A stretch of DNA of 40,067 nucleotides from assembly GCA_023257815.1 (NCBI GenBank), contig JALRBJ010000006.1, positions 1-40,067 of the forward strand, read 5' to 3'. A program made the position numbers and the translations under genes. The notes beneath the pieces are model-generated. The model was not told the origin of the DNA and did not search any database. It saw only the letters and a program-made list of their open reading frames with translations. Shown piece by piece: positions 22,230 through 31,295 of this stretch; position 1 is the first letter of the stretch, and each line of letters starts with the position of its first letter. This stretch comes from Candidatus Saccharimonadia bacterium. GTDB taxonomy: Bacteria > Patescibacteriota > Saccharimonadia > Saccharimonadales > Saccharimonadaceae.

Positions 22230-22937
22230 ATGAGCAGCACAGAACCTAGGCCAAAAGCACCAGACTCACCCAGAGAAATGGGGCTTACGGATGATGAAAC
22301 CACTAGCGCACGTCAAACGGTAGAAGGTGCACGTCGAAGACGAATCACTGGACGACAAGCAATCGGTGGAGTCGTAGCTGCAACGTTGCTTGCTGGTGGT
22401 GCCTACGGTCTTGGCAAACTCGTTGGTGGTGGCGAAAAAACCGAGCCACGCAGCGAACCGGGTGTGTCGGCTCCAATTAGTGAAAAAGATAGATTCGTTG
22501 AGTTTAAGTTTGATCCAGATTATGATGCCTCAAATCCTCCAGCTGGAATGGATAGAAATAAAGATGGCACACCAGATAATCTTGCCGACACCGATGGCGA
22601 TGGACTCACCGATAGCGACGAGCTATGGGATCAAATTGATAAAAAGTTTGTTGACCCGCGAGAGGGTGACGACGAAGAAGCCCTTAAAAATGCGAGCCCT
22701 GAGGACTTGGCAAGTATTTCAGAAATCGAACAAACTTTCCCAGACTTTGGTGAATCTGTCAATCCACACTGGAGGGCAGACTTCGTGAAGCTTGATCAAA
22801 TAGTAAAAGACAGAGTCATGTATGCTCTGCACCATCCCGAAAGCTATTCAGATGGTGATGGACTCACTGCGGAAGAAGCGTGGAGAGGCGATGTGCTTTA
22901 TCAGATGACCCGCACAGCCGAAGAGATTACTAACTAA
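22230..22937 (+). CDS. Membrane-anchored protein with calcium-binding (TSP3-like) repeats
   Basis: This is 235 residues from ATG 22230, chosen because AAGGA lies 9 bp upstream; a GTG nine codons earlier has no site. The N-terminal cytoplasmic region is basic/polar (about 45 residues), followed by a membrane helix (AIGGVVAATLLAGGAYGLG). The outer domain begins FDPDYDASNPPAGMD and carries Asp-rich loops DRNKDGTPDNLADTDGDGLT and, near the end, SDGDGLTAEEAW. These DxDGDGxxD loops bind calcium in thrombospondin type 3 and dockerin-like repeats. It lies between the two VirB6-like genes and may be an assembly or envelope-contact factor; that is inference. Confidence 0.75.
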   Translation: MSSTEPRPKAPDSPREMGLTDDETTSARQTVEGARRRRITGRQAIGGVVAATLLAGGAYGLGKLVGGGEKTEPRSEPGVSAPISEKDRFVEFKFDPDYDASNPPAGMDRNKDGTPDNLADTDGDGLTDSDELWDQIDKKFVDPREGDDEEALKNASPEDLASISEIEQTFPDFGESVNPHWRADFVKLDQIVKDRVMYALHHPESYSDGDGLTAEEAWRGDVLYQMTRTAEEITN

Positions 22938-23013
22938 TTGGCCAATCCAAGTCTTGAGTATTTAGGGCGATACCACACGGTATCGCTCTCTTCGTATGCA
23001 TAAGCACAAGTGG

Positions 23014-23019
23014 TATAAT
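23014..23019 (+). promoter_or_regulatory. -10 box TATAAT, leaderless promoter of VirB6-like gene 2
   Basis: A consensus TATAAT ends 8 bp before ATG 23028, with no ribosome binding site between. Confidence 0.65.
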
Positions 23020-23027
23020 GCAGCTAT

Positions 23028-26000
23028 ATGAGACGGGCTGCACGACGATCTACGCTTTTACTTTTGGCTGTATTGATTGCCCTATCTACACTACTGAGCA
23101 CTCTTCTGGTATCAAGCAACGCAAATGCCGCCCCCGCTACGATTGAGGATCCGTCCGTTGGTCTTGAGAAAGTCATCAAGCGTTGGTTTTTTTACAGAGG
23201 TATGTGGGGATGTCTTAAAGGCAGCCTGTATCAAAATAATTACTCAAGACAAGATATAATTTCCGGACACTGGGATCCAGAATGGGACAAAAAAGGCTTT
23301 GGTTACTTTGCCACCGATATGGATGGGGGCGATGGCAATGATGGAACGGTTCAGTGTGATGATGGAAGTGTATTTGCACAAGGAGCGGCTGCCTATGATT
23401 ACCCCAAGGCATCAAGCGACGACACTTACGGCGCTTTATCTTTTTGGTGTTCGTTAATAGATACATACAATAATGACACAAAATCAAAGGTAGTGATTGA
23501 AGGCTCAAGCGACTGTAGCAAAGCCACCAAGTTCGACACAGTAGGGACATATGTCGATAGTGGAGACCTTACGGCCACACTGAGTAAAACAGGTAAGCGA
23601 CCTAGCCAACAGCTATCAGACAACCCTAACTGGCAAGCCATGTACTACCTTATTGGCAAACGATCCCTAGAAAACAAGGCCTTTTGTGGAGACGGCGGCA
23701 CACTTACCAGCCATATAAAAGAAAACATCGGTAATGCTGCAGGCGATAAATACGTTGGCGTTAAAATTGTTGACTCAGCTACCGGTAAAATTTTGTACGA
23801 TAACAAAGAAGTTACCTATGAAATTCAAACCGATAGAAAAGACAGCGATAACATTAATGATAGTTTTTATAAGAGTGGCAATAACGGCGATCAGGCCGAT
23901 GATTACGACTGTAGTGATTTTTCTAAGTTCACTAGAGATCAAGCAGGTAACTACTCAAAATATGTAATCAACTACTATAACGATGCCGTTGGTCAGATAT
24001 TTATAGATAACTTTAAGGCGCTTGATGCCGCAGGCAAAGATGCGATTTGCGGCCCGAAGCCAGATGGCTATAGCTCAACATCACGCGACCCAACACATCT
24101 TGCCTATAATAACTGTTTAAACGGCGGCGAACTTATACCCGCAGTTGGAGTGTGTAAAAGAAGTGCAGAGCTTCAAAAAGGCTTGACTGTAAATGACCGT
24201 ACAAATATCATGAAGACTTGCCTAAAAAAGAGTCTGCCCGCAAAATATACTGATTTTGTCGACGCGTTAGCAACACCCAACGTTAAAGCCGACGACAGTG
24301 CGAGCGTATCAGGCGATGACTCAACAGAAACAACCTCCTGCGCCATAGACGGCATTGGTTGGATTATATGTCCAGTCATGAACTTCATGGCGAAGTTAAA
24401 CGATCAGGCATTCGGATTCTTAGAGAAACTTCTTGCCATAAAGCCAGCTTTGATTGGCCATCAGTCAACCATGGATGCGTGGGGAACATTTCGTGATCTA
24501 GCAAACGTTGCCTTTGTTATTGGATTCCTTGTTATTGTATATTCCCAGCTCACAAGCGTAGGTATAAGCAACTACGGTGTTAAGAAGCTGCTGCCCAAAA
24601 TAATAATTGCAGCGATAATGGTTAACATATCATACTTTGTATGTGCACTGCTGGTAGACGTAAGCAATATTGTAGGCAGCAGCGTATATGGACTGCTTTC
24701 AAATCTTGTATCAGTTCCTGGAGGAGGTGACAGTAGTAGCACATGGGAAAATATTATAGGTGGAATCTTGGTAGGAGGAGTCGGCATATTGCTATTCATA
24801 GTGGTGATAGTCTCGCCAATGGTACTACTGGCTCTTGGTGTTGTATTACTCATACTTATTGGACGGCAAGCCTTTGTGATACTACTACTTGTAGTCTCGC
24901 CACTTGCGTTCGTTGCGTACCTATTGCCAAATACTGAGATTTTGTTTAAGAAATGGCGGAAGGCATTTTCGGCGACGCTTATGGTGTACCCGATTGTCGG
25001 AGCAATATTTGGGGCAAGTACACTCGCTTCAAATATCCTTATGAGCGTTGCAAGTAGCGGTGAGAGTGAAGACGACCAGCAACTACTTTCGATCGTAGCA
25101 CTAGCCACACTGGCAATACCGCTGTTCGCAGTACCAGCAATACTACGAGGTTCAATGGCTGCAGCAGGCCAGCTTGGTAGCAGACTTCAGAATTTAGCCG
25201 ATAAAACACAAGGTAAAGCAAACGCAGGTGCCAAAGATAGATTCGGAGGGATGGCAAAAAATCTAGGCAACAGGGCAAGTACTAGAATGCTCAACGCTGA
25301 CGAACAAAATGGAAGAATAAGGCGTGGAATACTAAAAAGTGGGCGATTCGCAACCGGTATTGGTAGACGTACCAAGCGTGAAGATGCCTACAAGCAAAAT
25401 CAGGCTCTACGTGATGCCGCACAGGAAAACTTCCTTAATGATGGTATCTCTGCTGCTACTAATGCGCAGGGTCAAGTAAATACCGCAAACTTATCGAAGA
25501 CCGCTCGCCGCAGAGTAGACGCTGGAGCCGCAACAGCAACAGCAAAGGCAACCAATCAGCTAATAAATAATAGCGGTGTACAAAGCTCAATAGCAGGAAA
25601 CAGTGGACTCTACCAAAAAGTTGCAGCTAGTGATTTAGCAACTCATCACGATCAGGAATATCAAAAAAATCAGGGTGAAAAGGCATTTTTCGACGGCATA
25701 AAAGATAACCCCGCGCAACAAGCCCACTACAACGAGTTAATAAAATCGCGTGAGGACAGAAAAACCGCAGAAGTAGATGTTGATACAGCGGCTAAAGGTG
25801 ACGCTGGCGTTGTTGCCGCAACTGTAAAGCGTAAACAATCAGAAGAGAGCGGTAAGATAGCCGATATAAAGATTGATGAGGCGTACGAAGACCATGAAGA
25901 CACACAAGAGTTAGTTATAAAAAGAGACGCTGCTGAAAAAAGAACCGAGACCGCAGCCGCAAAGAACAAGAAAGCGGCAATCATACAAAACGAAGGAGTC

Positions 26001-27341
26001 CGTGTTAATGCCGCGGCGGCCGCGGCGGACGTAGCAGCTGTTGAGGCTAGAGAAAAGGCTGTTATCGATGAGCTGAAGACTGATGCGGGGGCCGCGGCTA
26101 GTCCACAGTATGCTGCTGCTGCGGCCACACTCAAAGCAGCAGACACTGCTACAAGACTCTCGACAAATCAAGCAACAAGAGCAGCCAAACAAGCAGAGCA
26201 AGCTTTTATTGAAAGTACCGAGGGTCGTAGCTCCGACCTAACCACTAAGGTTGCCGAAGATCAACTGGCAGCCTCAAAGGCAGCAGAAGAAGCGATTGCA
26301 TCAGAATTACGTGCTGGTGGACGCGATGCCGATGGTAACCTAATCAGTGTTGATGGTCTTGCTCCACAAGAAGTAGAAGCCTTGGCAACTGATCTAAGTC
26401 AAGCTGATGTTGATAGTCGGGTTCAAGCTCAAAGATCAGGTGCCGCAAAACGTGTCACAGATGTAAAATATGCAGGAGCTGTCAAAGCAAGCATTAACGA
26501 AGATGGGGAAGCTGTCGCCGGTGGGCTAGCTGAAGTTGCGGGCGGTATAGAAGGCAAGGCCGGCGTGAGTCAGGCTGCCGCTGTCGCACAACAAACCATT
26601 ATAGAGTCATTTAGAAAAGGTGTTGCAGCCGAAAGCACGCTTCTGTCTAGTACTAGTGAATCCGATATACTTTCACCCACAATGCTTGGAAGTCCAGATA
26701 TTCTTGACCAACCTGATGAAAAGATATCCGCTATGGGTTCAGTGATTGCAAAACGCCAGCACATGACGTCGCATATTAAATTGTGGAGACGAATGGGTGA
26801 ACTACAGAACGAGCTTGATGGTCAGCAAAATGACATAAATAAACTTCCAGAAAACAGCGCACAAAGAGTCCAGCAGCAAGCAGAGCTTGATGCCAAGAGA
26901 AGTAAGCTCGTTAACTTGCAACAACAAGTTATGGGCGATAAGTCAAAGAAACCATTCGGAATCGGTGATGCAGACCAAGGCGCAGCAACCGTTGGTAAAT
27001 ATGGCACCAATATTTACGAAGAGACTCGTAAGCGCATACTCACGCACCTTACAGATGGTTCACTATCGTCTATGGATCCTGATGATATGAAGCTCCTATA
27101 CGAAATGGGGCGCGACGGAAAACTTGGACCCGAACATGTTGCCAAAATCCAAGAATCATTTGAAGCATGGGAGAAAAATCCAAATCTCAAACATCTACTC
27201 AAAGATAAGAGCCGTGCCCTACTGGAACCTGTCATCTATCAAGATTACAGCGCCGATCCGGAATCTACCAAACCTGTTGCGGATAGGAAAGTTGAATTTT
27301 CCGGCGTCCACTCCATGACTGATCCAGCATCAGGTTCTTAG
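23028..27341 (+). CDS. VirB6/TrbL-like polytopic membrane protein 2
   Basis: This 1437-residue protein has a signal peptide (LLLLAVLIALSTLLSTLLVS, cleavage near NANA) and an extracellular region of about 400 residues, Cys-rich with aromatic Gly segments. CAIDGIGWIICPVMN lies near residue 438, then membrane helices (about 485-735) including GRQAFVILLLVVSPLAFVAY and LPNTEILFKKWRKAF. A cytoplasmic tail of about 700 residues is very Ala-rich and coiled-coil prone (for example AAAAADVAAVEAREKAV). It is paralogous to the 18.7-kb gene across the membrane core. The large extracellular domain could contact a partner cell. Leaderless promoter; 25 bp before the PrgI gene. Confidence 0.85.
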   Translation: MRRAARRSTLLLLAVLIALSTLLSTLLVSSNANAAPATIEDPSVGLEKVIKRWFFYRGMWGCLKGSLYQNNYSRQDIISGHWDPEWDKKGFGYFATDMDGGDGNDGTVQCDDGSVFAQGAAAYDYPKASSDDTYGALSFWCSLIDTYNNDTKSKVVIEGSSDCSKATKFDTVGTYVDSGDLTATLSKTGKRPSQQLSDNPNWQAMYYLIGKRSLENKAFCGDGGTLTSHIKENIGNAAGDKYVGVKIVDSATGKILYDNKEVTYEIQTDRKDSDNINDSFYKSGNNGDQADDYDCSDFSKFTRDQAGNYSKYVINYYNDAVGQIFIDNFKALDAAGKDAICGPKPDGYSSTSRDPTHLAYNNCLNGGELIPAVGVCKRSAELQKGLTVNDRTNIMKTCLKKSLPAKYTDFVDALATPNVKADDSASVSGDDSTETTSCAIDGIGWIICPVMNFMAKLNDQAFGFLEKLLAIKPALIGHQSTMDAWGTFRDLANVAFVIGFLVIVYSQLTSVGISNYGVKKLLPKIIIAAIMVNISYFVCALLVDVSNIVGSSVYGLLSNLVSVPGGGDSSSTWENIIGGILVGGVGILLFIVVIVSPMVLLALGVVLLILIGRQAFVILLLVVSPLAFVAYLLPNTEILFKKWRKAFSATLMVYPIVGAIFGASTLASNILMSVASSGESEDDQQLLSIVALATLAIPLFAVPAILRGSMAAAGQLGSRLQNLADKTQGKANAGAKDRFGGMAKNLGNRASTRMLNADEQNGRIRRGILKSGRFATGIGRRTKREDAYKQNQALRDAAQENFLNDGISAATNAQGQVNTANLSKTARRRVDAGAATATAKATNQLINNSGVQSSIAGNSGLYQKVAASDLATHHDQEYQKNQGEKAFFDGIKDNPAQQAHYNELIKSREDRKTAEVDVDTAAKGDAGVVAATVKRKQSEESGKIADIKIDEAYEDHEDTQELVIKRDAAEKRTETAAAKNKKAAIIQNEGVRVNAAAAAADVAAVEAREKAVIDELKTDAGAAASPQYAAAAATLKAADTATRLSTNQATRAAKQAEQAFIESTEGRSSDLTTKVAEDQLAASKAAEEAIASELRAGGRDADGNLISVDGLAPQEVEALATDLSQADVDSRVQAQRSGAAKRVTDVKYAGAVKASINEDGEAVAGGLAEVAGGIEGKAGVSQAAAVAQQTIIESFRKGVAAESTLLSSTSESDILSPTMLGSPDILDQPDEKISAMGSVIAKRQHMTSHIKLWRRMGELQNELDGQQNDINKLPENSAQRVQQQAELDAKRSKLVNLQQQVMGDKSKKPFGIGDADQGAATVGKYGTNIYEETRKRILTHLTDGSLSSMDPDDMKLLYEMGRDGKLGPEHVAKIQESFEAWEKNPNLKHLLKDKSRALLEPVIYQDYSADPESTKPVADRKVEFSGVHSMTDPASGS

Positions 27342-27353
27342 GACCAGGTAAGT

Positions 27354-27359
27354 TATAAT
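27354..27359 (+). promoter_or_regulatory. -10 box TATAAT, leaderless promoter of the PrgI gene
   Basis: TATAAT ends 7 bp before ATG 27367. The PrgI-TraC-VirB4 block may thus be transcribed independently of VirB6-like gene 2. Confidence 0.6.
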
Positions 27360-27366
27360 CTTAAGC

Positions 27367-28383
27367 ATGGCAGTCTACAAAGTACCCCAAGACGTTGAAG
27401 CTGACGATAAGCTAATCGGGCCGTTTTCGTTCCGACAGTTTATTTATTTGATTATCGTTGCAGGGTCGGGCTTTATTGGCTGGATGCTTGCACAATTATT
27501 TATACCTTTAGCCATAATTGTGCTGCCAGTCATCGTATTCTTTGGTGCACTGGCATTACCACTGCGTAAAGATCAGCCAATGGAAACCTATATGGCAGCG
27601 ATTGTTTCGTATTATTTAAAACCCCACAAACGCCTATGGAGCCCAGATGGTACCCAGAGTTTAGTTGAAATTACTGCCCCGAAAGTTATTGAAGTACAGC
27701 GAACTAAAGATCTGTCACAAGATGAAGCCGAGCGACGCCTAAGTTACCTAGCTAGCATTGTAGATTCACGCGGTTGGGCTGTGCGAGGTGTACAAGAACA
27801 AATGCCTAGCGCTCCCAGTTCAATGAATAGTGACGCCTATTACGAAGCTCAGACCGCCCCCGATATTCTGGACGATACAGCCGGAATAGGGCAGGTGCTT
27901 GAAACAAGGCTTGATCAGGCTGATGCTAAACGTCATCAGGATATGATTAACCAATTTCGCACTCAAGCCAGTAGCGCTACAAGCGCGCCCGTGGTCGCCG
28001 CAAATACAACACCCCTTCCTGTACAGATGCAAGCAGCGTCACCAACCCAAGAGCCGGCTGCTCAACCTATGGCCCAGCCCCAACAAGCACAAGAAGACAC
28101 TTCCACACAAGCTGTAACATTCAATCCATACCCCACGATGCATCAATCGGTCATTAGCCCAATTGATCCCTCTAGTGCCACAACAAGCACCGCACAGCCA
28201 GATCCAGCAAGTCAACCTCTAATAGTCGAACCCGAAAAGCCTAGCGAAAAGCAGGTGTCGCCTGATATAATTAACCTTGCAAATAATCCCGATTTATCGG
28301 TGGAGACGATTGCCAGGGAGGCTAATCGCATTCACGAAAAAGAGAAACTATCCGAAGATGAGGTAGTTATATCTCTTCGTTAA
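27367..28383 (+). CDS. PrgI family (VirB3-like) membrane protein
   Basis: This 338-residue protein has an N-terminal 100 residues that match the PrgI layout: YKVPQDVEADDKLIGPFSFRQ, two close membrane helices (FIYLIIVAGSGFIGWMLAQLF and LAIIVLPVIVFFGALALPL), then YMAAIVSYYLKPHKRLW. PrgI is the gram-positive counterpart of VirB3 and anchors the VirB4 ATPase. The remaining region is a cytoplasmic Pro/Gln/Ala-rich linker (about 190-290) and a short helical end (NNPDLSVETIAREANRIHEKEKL). The long tail is unlike the short PrgI of conjugative plasmids. It precedes the TraC-like and VirB4 genes. Confidence 0.88.
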   Translation: MAVYKVPQDVEADDKLIGPFSFRQFIYLIIVAGSGFIGWMLAQLFIPLAIIVLPVIVFFGALALPLRKDQPMETYMAAIVSYYLKPHKRLWSPDGTQSLVEITAPKVIEVQRTKDLSQDEAERRLSYLASIVDSRGWAVRGVQEQMPSAPSSMNSDAYYEAQTAPDILDDTAGIGQVLETRLDQADAKRHQDMINQFRTQASSATSAPVVAANTTPLPVQMQAASPTQEPAAQPMAQPQQAQEDTSTQAVTFNPYPTMHQSVISPIDPSSATTSTAQPDPASQPLIVEPEKPSEKQVSPDIINLANNPDLSVETIAREANRIHEKEKLSEDEVVISLR

Positions 28384-28423
28384 GGTAAATTGGCGTAACG
28401 AGTGGGAACGAAACAATCTCTTA

Positions 28424-29368
28424 ATGCCGCCAAACCAACCGAATAACCAACCTCAAGTGCAGCCAATCATGCCACAGAATGGTTCTGTTAGTACTGCACA
28501 AAATTTAGCCACTCCCGCTCAGCAAGCTCCTCAGATGCCTGCTGCACCACAACCCACACTAGGAACTCCTCCGGTAGCTCCGCAAGTAATGCCAGGCCAA
28601 CCACAGCCGGTGGGTAATGCGCCCGCTACGCAACCTACAAAAAAGGCCACCAATCCGAACACTACACAAAATACTTTATTGATTTCTGAAGTTCGCGAAA
28701 ATATGGTCATAATGCGTGACGGTAGCTTTAGAGCAGTTGTGGCCTGTAAGTCGATTAATTTCGACCTTATGAGTAGTCGTGAACGTGAGGGTGTTGAATA
28801 TAGTTACCAAAACTTTCTTAACTCATTGTATTTTCCGGTGCAAATATTCATTCGCTCGCAGCGGGTTGATATTGGCCCCTACATTGACCGCCTAGTAAAC
28901 ATTCGTCGCAATCAAGATAACATGTTACTTGGCGTTTTGATGGAAGATTACATAAACTTCATAGATATACTTAGCCAAGAGGCCAACATTATGGATAAAA
29001 GTTTCTTTATTGTGGTGCCATACTTCCCATCGGGTGATCTTGGCGACTTAAAAGGGCAGGCAAAAGGCTTCTTTGGCAAAATATTTGCTAAGCAGTCGAA
29101 CGATGTTGTTAAGATTGATGAAGCAAGTTATAACAAAGCCCGTGATGAGATTAAAAACCGCGTTGATTCGGTTATGAGCGGTTTGTTCCAAATTGGGGTA
29201 AAGAGCGTGCAGCTGAACACTAAGGAATTGGGTGAGCTGTACTACAACATCTATAATCCCGATACGGCCGTTCGTGAACCACTTGGCGATTTTGATAGCG
29301 TTACCAGCACTTATGTTATGAAGGGTCAGGGCGACGCACCAAAAGTAAATCTGCAAGGGGGCGTGTAG
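28424..29368 (+). CDS. TraC-like domain protein (VirB4 partner)
   Basis: This 314-residue protein has about 85 residues of Pro/Gln/Asn-rich linker. A folded domain follows: TLLISEVRENMVIMRDGSFRAVVACKSINFDL, then FLNSLYFPVQIFIRSQRVD, then SFFIVVPYFPSGD. This resembles the N-terminal domain of TraC/VirB4 ATPases, here as a separate gene. It probably forms part of the ATPase complex at the membrane. Its stop overlaps the GTG of the VirB4 gene by one base (TAGTG), which supports a joint complex. The start ATG has no visible ribosome binding site. Confidence 0.78.
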   Translation: MPPNQPNNQPQVQPIMPQNGSVSTAQNLATPAQQAPQMPAAPQPTLGTPPVAPQVMPGQPQPVGNAPATQPTKKATNPNTTQNTLLISEVRENMVIMRDGSFRAVVACKSINFDLMSSREREGVEYSYQNFLNSLYFPVQIFIRSQRVDIGPYIDRLVNIRRNQDNMLLGVLMEDYINFIDILSQEANIMDKSFFIVVPYFPSGDLGDLKGQAKGFFGKIFAKQSNDVVKIDEASYNKARDEIKNRVDSVMSGLFQIGVKSVQLNTKELGELYYNIYNPDTAVREPLGDFDSVTSTYVMKGQGDAPKVNLQGGV

Positions 29369-31272
29369 TGGCGAAAAAACTCGATCCCGTAGATATTGCC
29401 GCCCAACAGCGTGCCCGCGAACAAGCCGAGGTAGAACAGGCGTTCTTAAAAGGTGTTACGACACTCCGTGACCTAATTGCACCGAGCAGCATTGAAATTC
29501 ATTCCAGCCACTTTAGACTTGGCACAAAATATGGTCGAACGCTTTATGTATATGGCTATCCACGCCAGATTTATACCGGCTGGCTATCAAGCATCATCAA
29601 CATCGACGAGGTTCTTGATATATCAATGTTTATTTATCCAGTTGAAAGCCAGGTAGTGCTTAATAACCTGCGCAAAAAAGTTACCCAAATGGAAGCAAGT
29701 ATTGCCATTAACAGCGAAAAAGGACGTACACGCGACCCTGGACTTGAAGCAGCTATTCAGGATGCCGAGGAGCTGCGTGATCAACTACAGGTTGGAGCTG
29801 AGCGTTTTTTCCGCTACGGGCTGTACTTAACACTTTATGCAGATAGCTTAGATGAGCTTGGATTCGTGCAACATAAAATCGAAACCATTTTTGGTCAGCA
29901 GCTAGTATTTAGCAAGGTTGCAAGTAGCCAGCAAGAGCAGGGGATGAACAGTACGATTCCCCAAATGATGGATCAGTTGCAGATTAGGCGCAACATGAAC
30001 ACTGGAGCTATTTCTACCAGTTTCCCATTCACAAGTGCCGACCTTACTGACAGCAAGGGAATCCTGTACGGAATTAACATGCACAACAATGGGCTGGTTA
30101 TATTTGATCGGTTTAGCCTGGAAAATGCCAATATGGTAGTATTTGCGAAATCTGGTGCAGGAAAGTCATTCACTGTAAAGCTAGAGGCTATTCGCAGCAT
30201 GATGACCGGATCTGATATAGTTATCATCGACCCCGAAAATGAATACCAAAAACTATCCGACGCAGTGGGTGGCAGCTACATCCGGCTTAGCCTAAGTTCT
30301 GATACTCGCATAAACCCATTTGACTTACCTAAAGTAATCGACACCGAAGAGGCGGACGACGCATTACGGGCAAACCTGGTAACCTTACATGGATTGTTCA
30401 GGCTCATGCTTGGCGGCAGTCAAACAACTGCCAACGGGCAGATCCTTGCTGGACTCACTCCCGCAGAGGAGGCCGACCTAGACCAAGGGCTTATTGATAC
30501 TTATGCTCGCGCCGGTATTACCTCCGACCCGCTAACGCATCACTCAACCCCTCCAACCATTGCAGACTTATACGACACATTACTGCATATGGGTGGTACT
30601 GGACCACAACTAGCTCAACGATTACGCAAGTACACCAGCGGAACATTCGCTGGCATATTTAGCCAGCAGTCAAACATCGACATTAACAACAATATGGTGG
30701 TGTTTAATATTCGTGATCTTGAAGATGAACTCCGACCAGTTGCGATGTACATTGTACTAAGCCACATTTGGAACATTACCCGTACCGATCAACGCAAACG
30801 AATGCTAATCGTTGACGAAGCTTGGCAGCTTATGAAATACGATGATTCTGCCAATTTCCTATTTAGCCTTGCTAAGCGGGCTCGTAAGTATCAGCTTGGA
30901 CTTACCACGATTACTCAAGACGTGGAAGATTTTATGGGTAGCAAGATGGGGCGAGCAATTGTAGCCAACAGCTCCATGCAGCTGCTACTCAAGCAGTCAT
31001 CGAGTGCCGTTGACGTGCTTGCCGATGTATTCAAACTTACAGAAGAAGAGCGCAAGCGACTAGCAAACTTCCCAGTCGGGCAGGGGCTATTCTTTGCTGG
31101 TCAAAACCACGTACATATTCAGATTGTTTCAAGCGAAACCGAACAGCAGCTTGTTACGACAGGAAGGGGTGCTTCTGGAACGCCAGCACAGGCCGCGCCA
31201 TCCGCTCAGACTCAGCCAACAGAACCAAGCGTCAGCCCAGGTTATATGAACCCTGGTGAATCCGGTATATAA
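29368..31272 (+). CDS. VirB4-like ATPase
   Basis: This 634-residue cytoplasmic motor assembles and powers a T4SS. Residues 40-220 form the VirB4 N-terminal domain (GRTLYVYGYPRQIYTGWLSS). Walker A is KSGAGKSFT (about 255-264), Walker B is MLIVDEAW (about 480-487), followed by LAKRARKYQLGLTTITQDVEDF, a hallmark of VirB4/TraC. The C-terminal tail is Ala/Pro/Gln-rich and ends NPGESGI. The start is GTG with AAGGGGG upstream, overlapping the TraC-like gene. All catalytic motifs are intact, so the machine is probably active. Confidence 0.93.
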   Translation: MAKKLDPVDIAAQQRAREQAEVEQAFLKGVTTLRDLIAPSSIEIHSSHFRLGTKYGRTLYVYGYPRQIYTGWLSSIINIDEVLDISMFIYPVESQVVLNNLRKKVTQMEASIAINSEKGRTRDPGLEAAIQDAEELRDQLQVGAERFFRYGLYLTLYADSLDELGFVQHKIETIFGQQLVFSKVASSQQEQGMNSTIPQMMDQLQIRRNMNTGAISTSFPFTSADLTDSKGILYGINMHNNGLVIFDRFSLENANMVVFAKSGAGKSFTVKLEAIRSMMTGSDIVIIDPENEYQKLSDAVGGSYIRLSLSSDTRINPFDLPKVIDTEEADDALRANLVTLHGLFRLMLGGSQTTANGQILAGLTPAEEADLDQGLIDTYARAGITSDPLTHHSTPPTIADLYDTLLHMGGTGPQLAQRLRKYTSGTFAGIFSQQSNIDINNNMVVFNIRDLEDELRPVAMYIVLSHIWNITRTDQRKRMLIVDEAWQLMKYDDSANFLFSLAKRARKYQLGLTTITQDVEDFMGSKMGRAIVANSSMQLLLKQSSSAVDVLADVFKLTEEERKRLANFPVGQGLFFAGQNHVHIQIVSSETEQQLVTTGRGASGTPAQAAPSAQTQPTEPSVSPGYMNPGESGI

Positions 31273-31295
31273 TGAGGTCAGATACGAGGTAGTAT

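Noticed and set aside
24572-25108. Long antisense frames inside the VirB6-like genes
   Set aside because: They mirror strongly biased membrane-protein coding sequence, have no start signals and no recognisable domains.
16110-31272. Complete conjugative element
   Set aside because: VirB4, PrgI, VirB6 and VirB2 are present, but no relaxase, VirD4 or origin of transfer could be recognised in the window.
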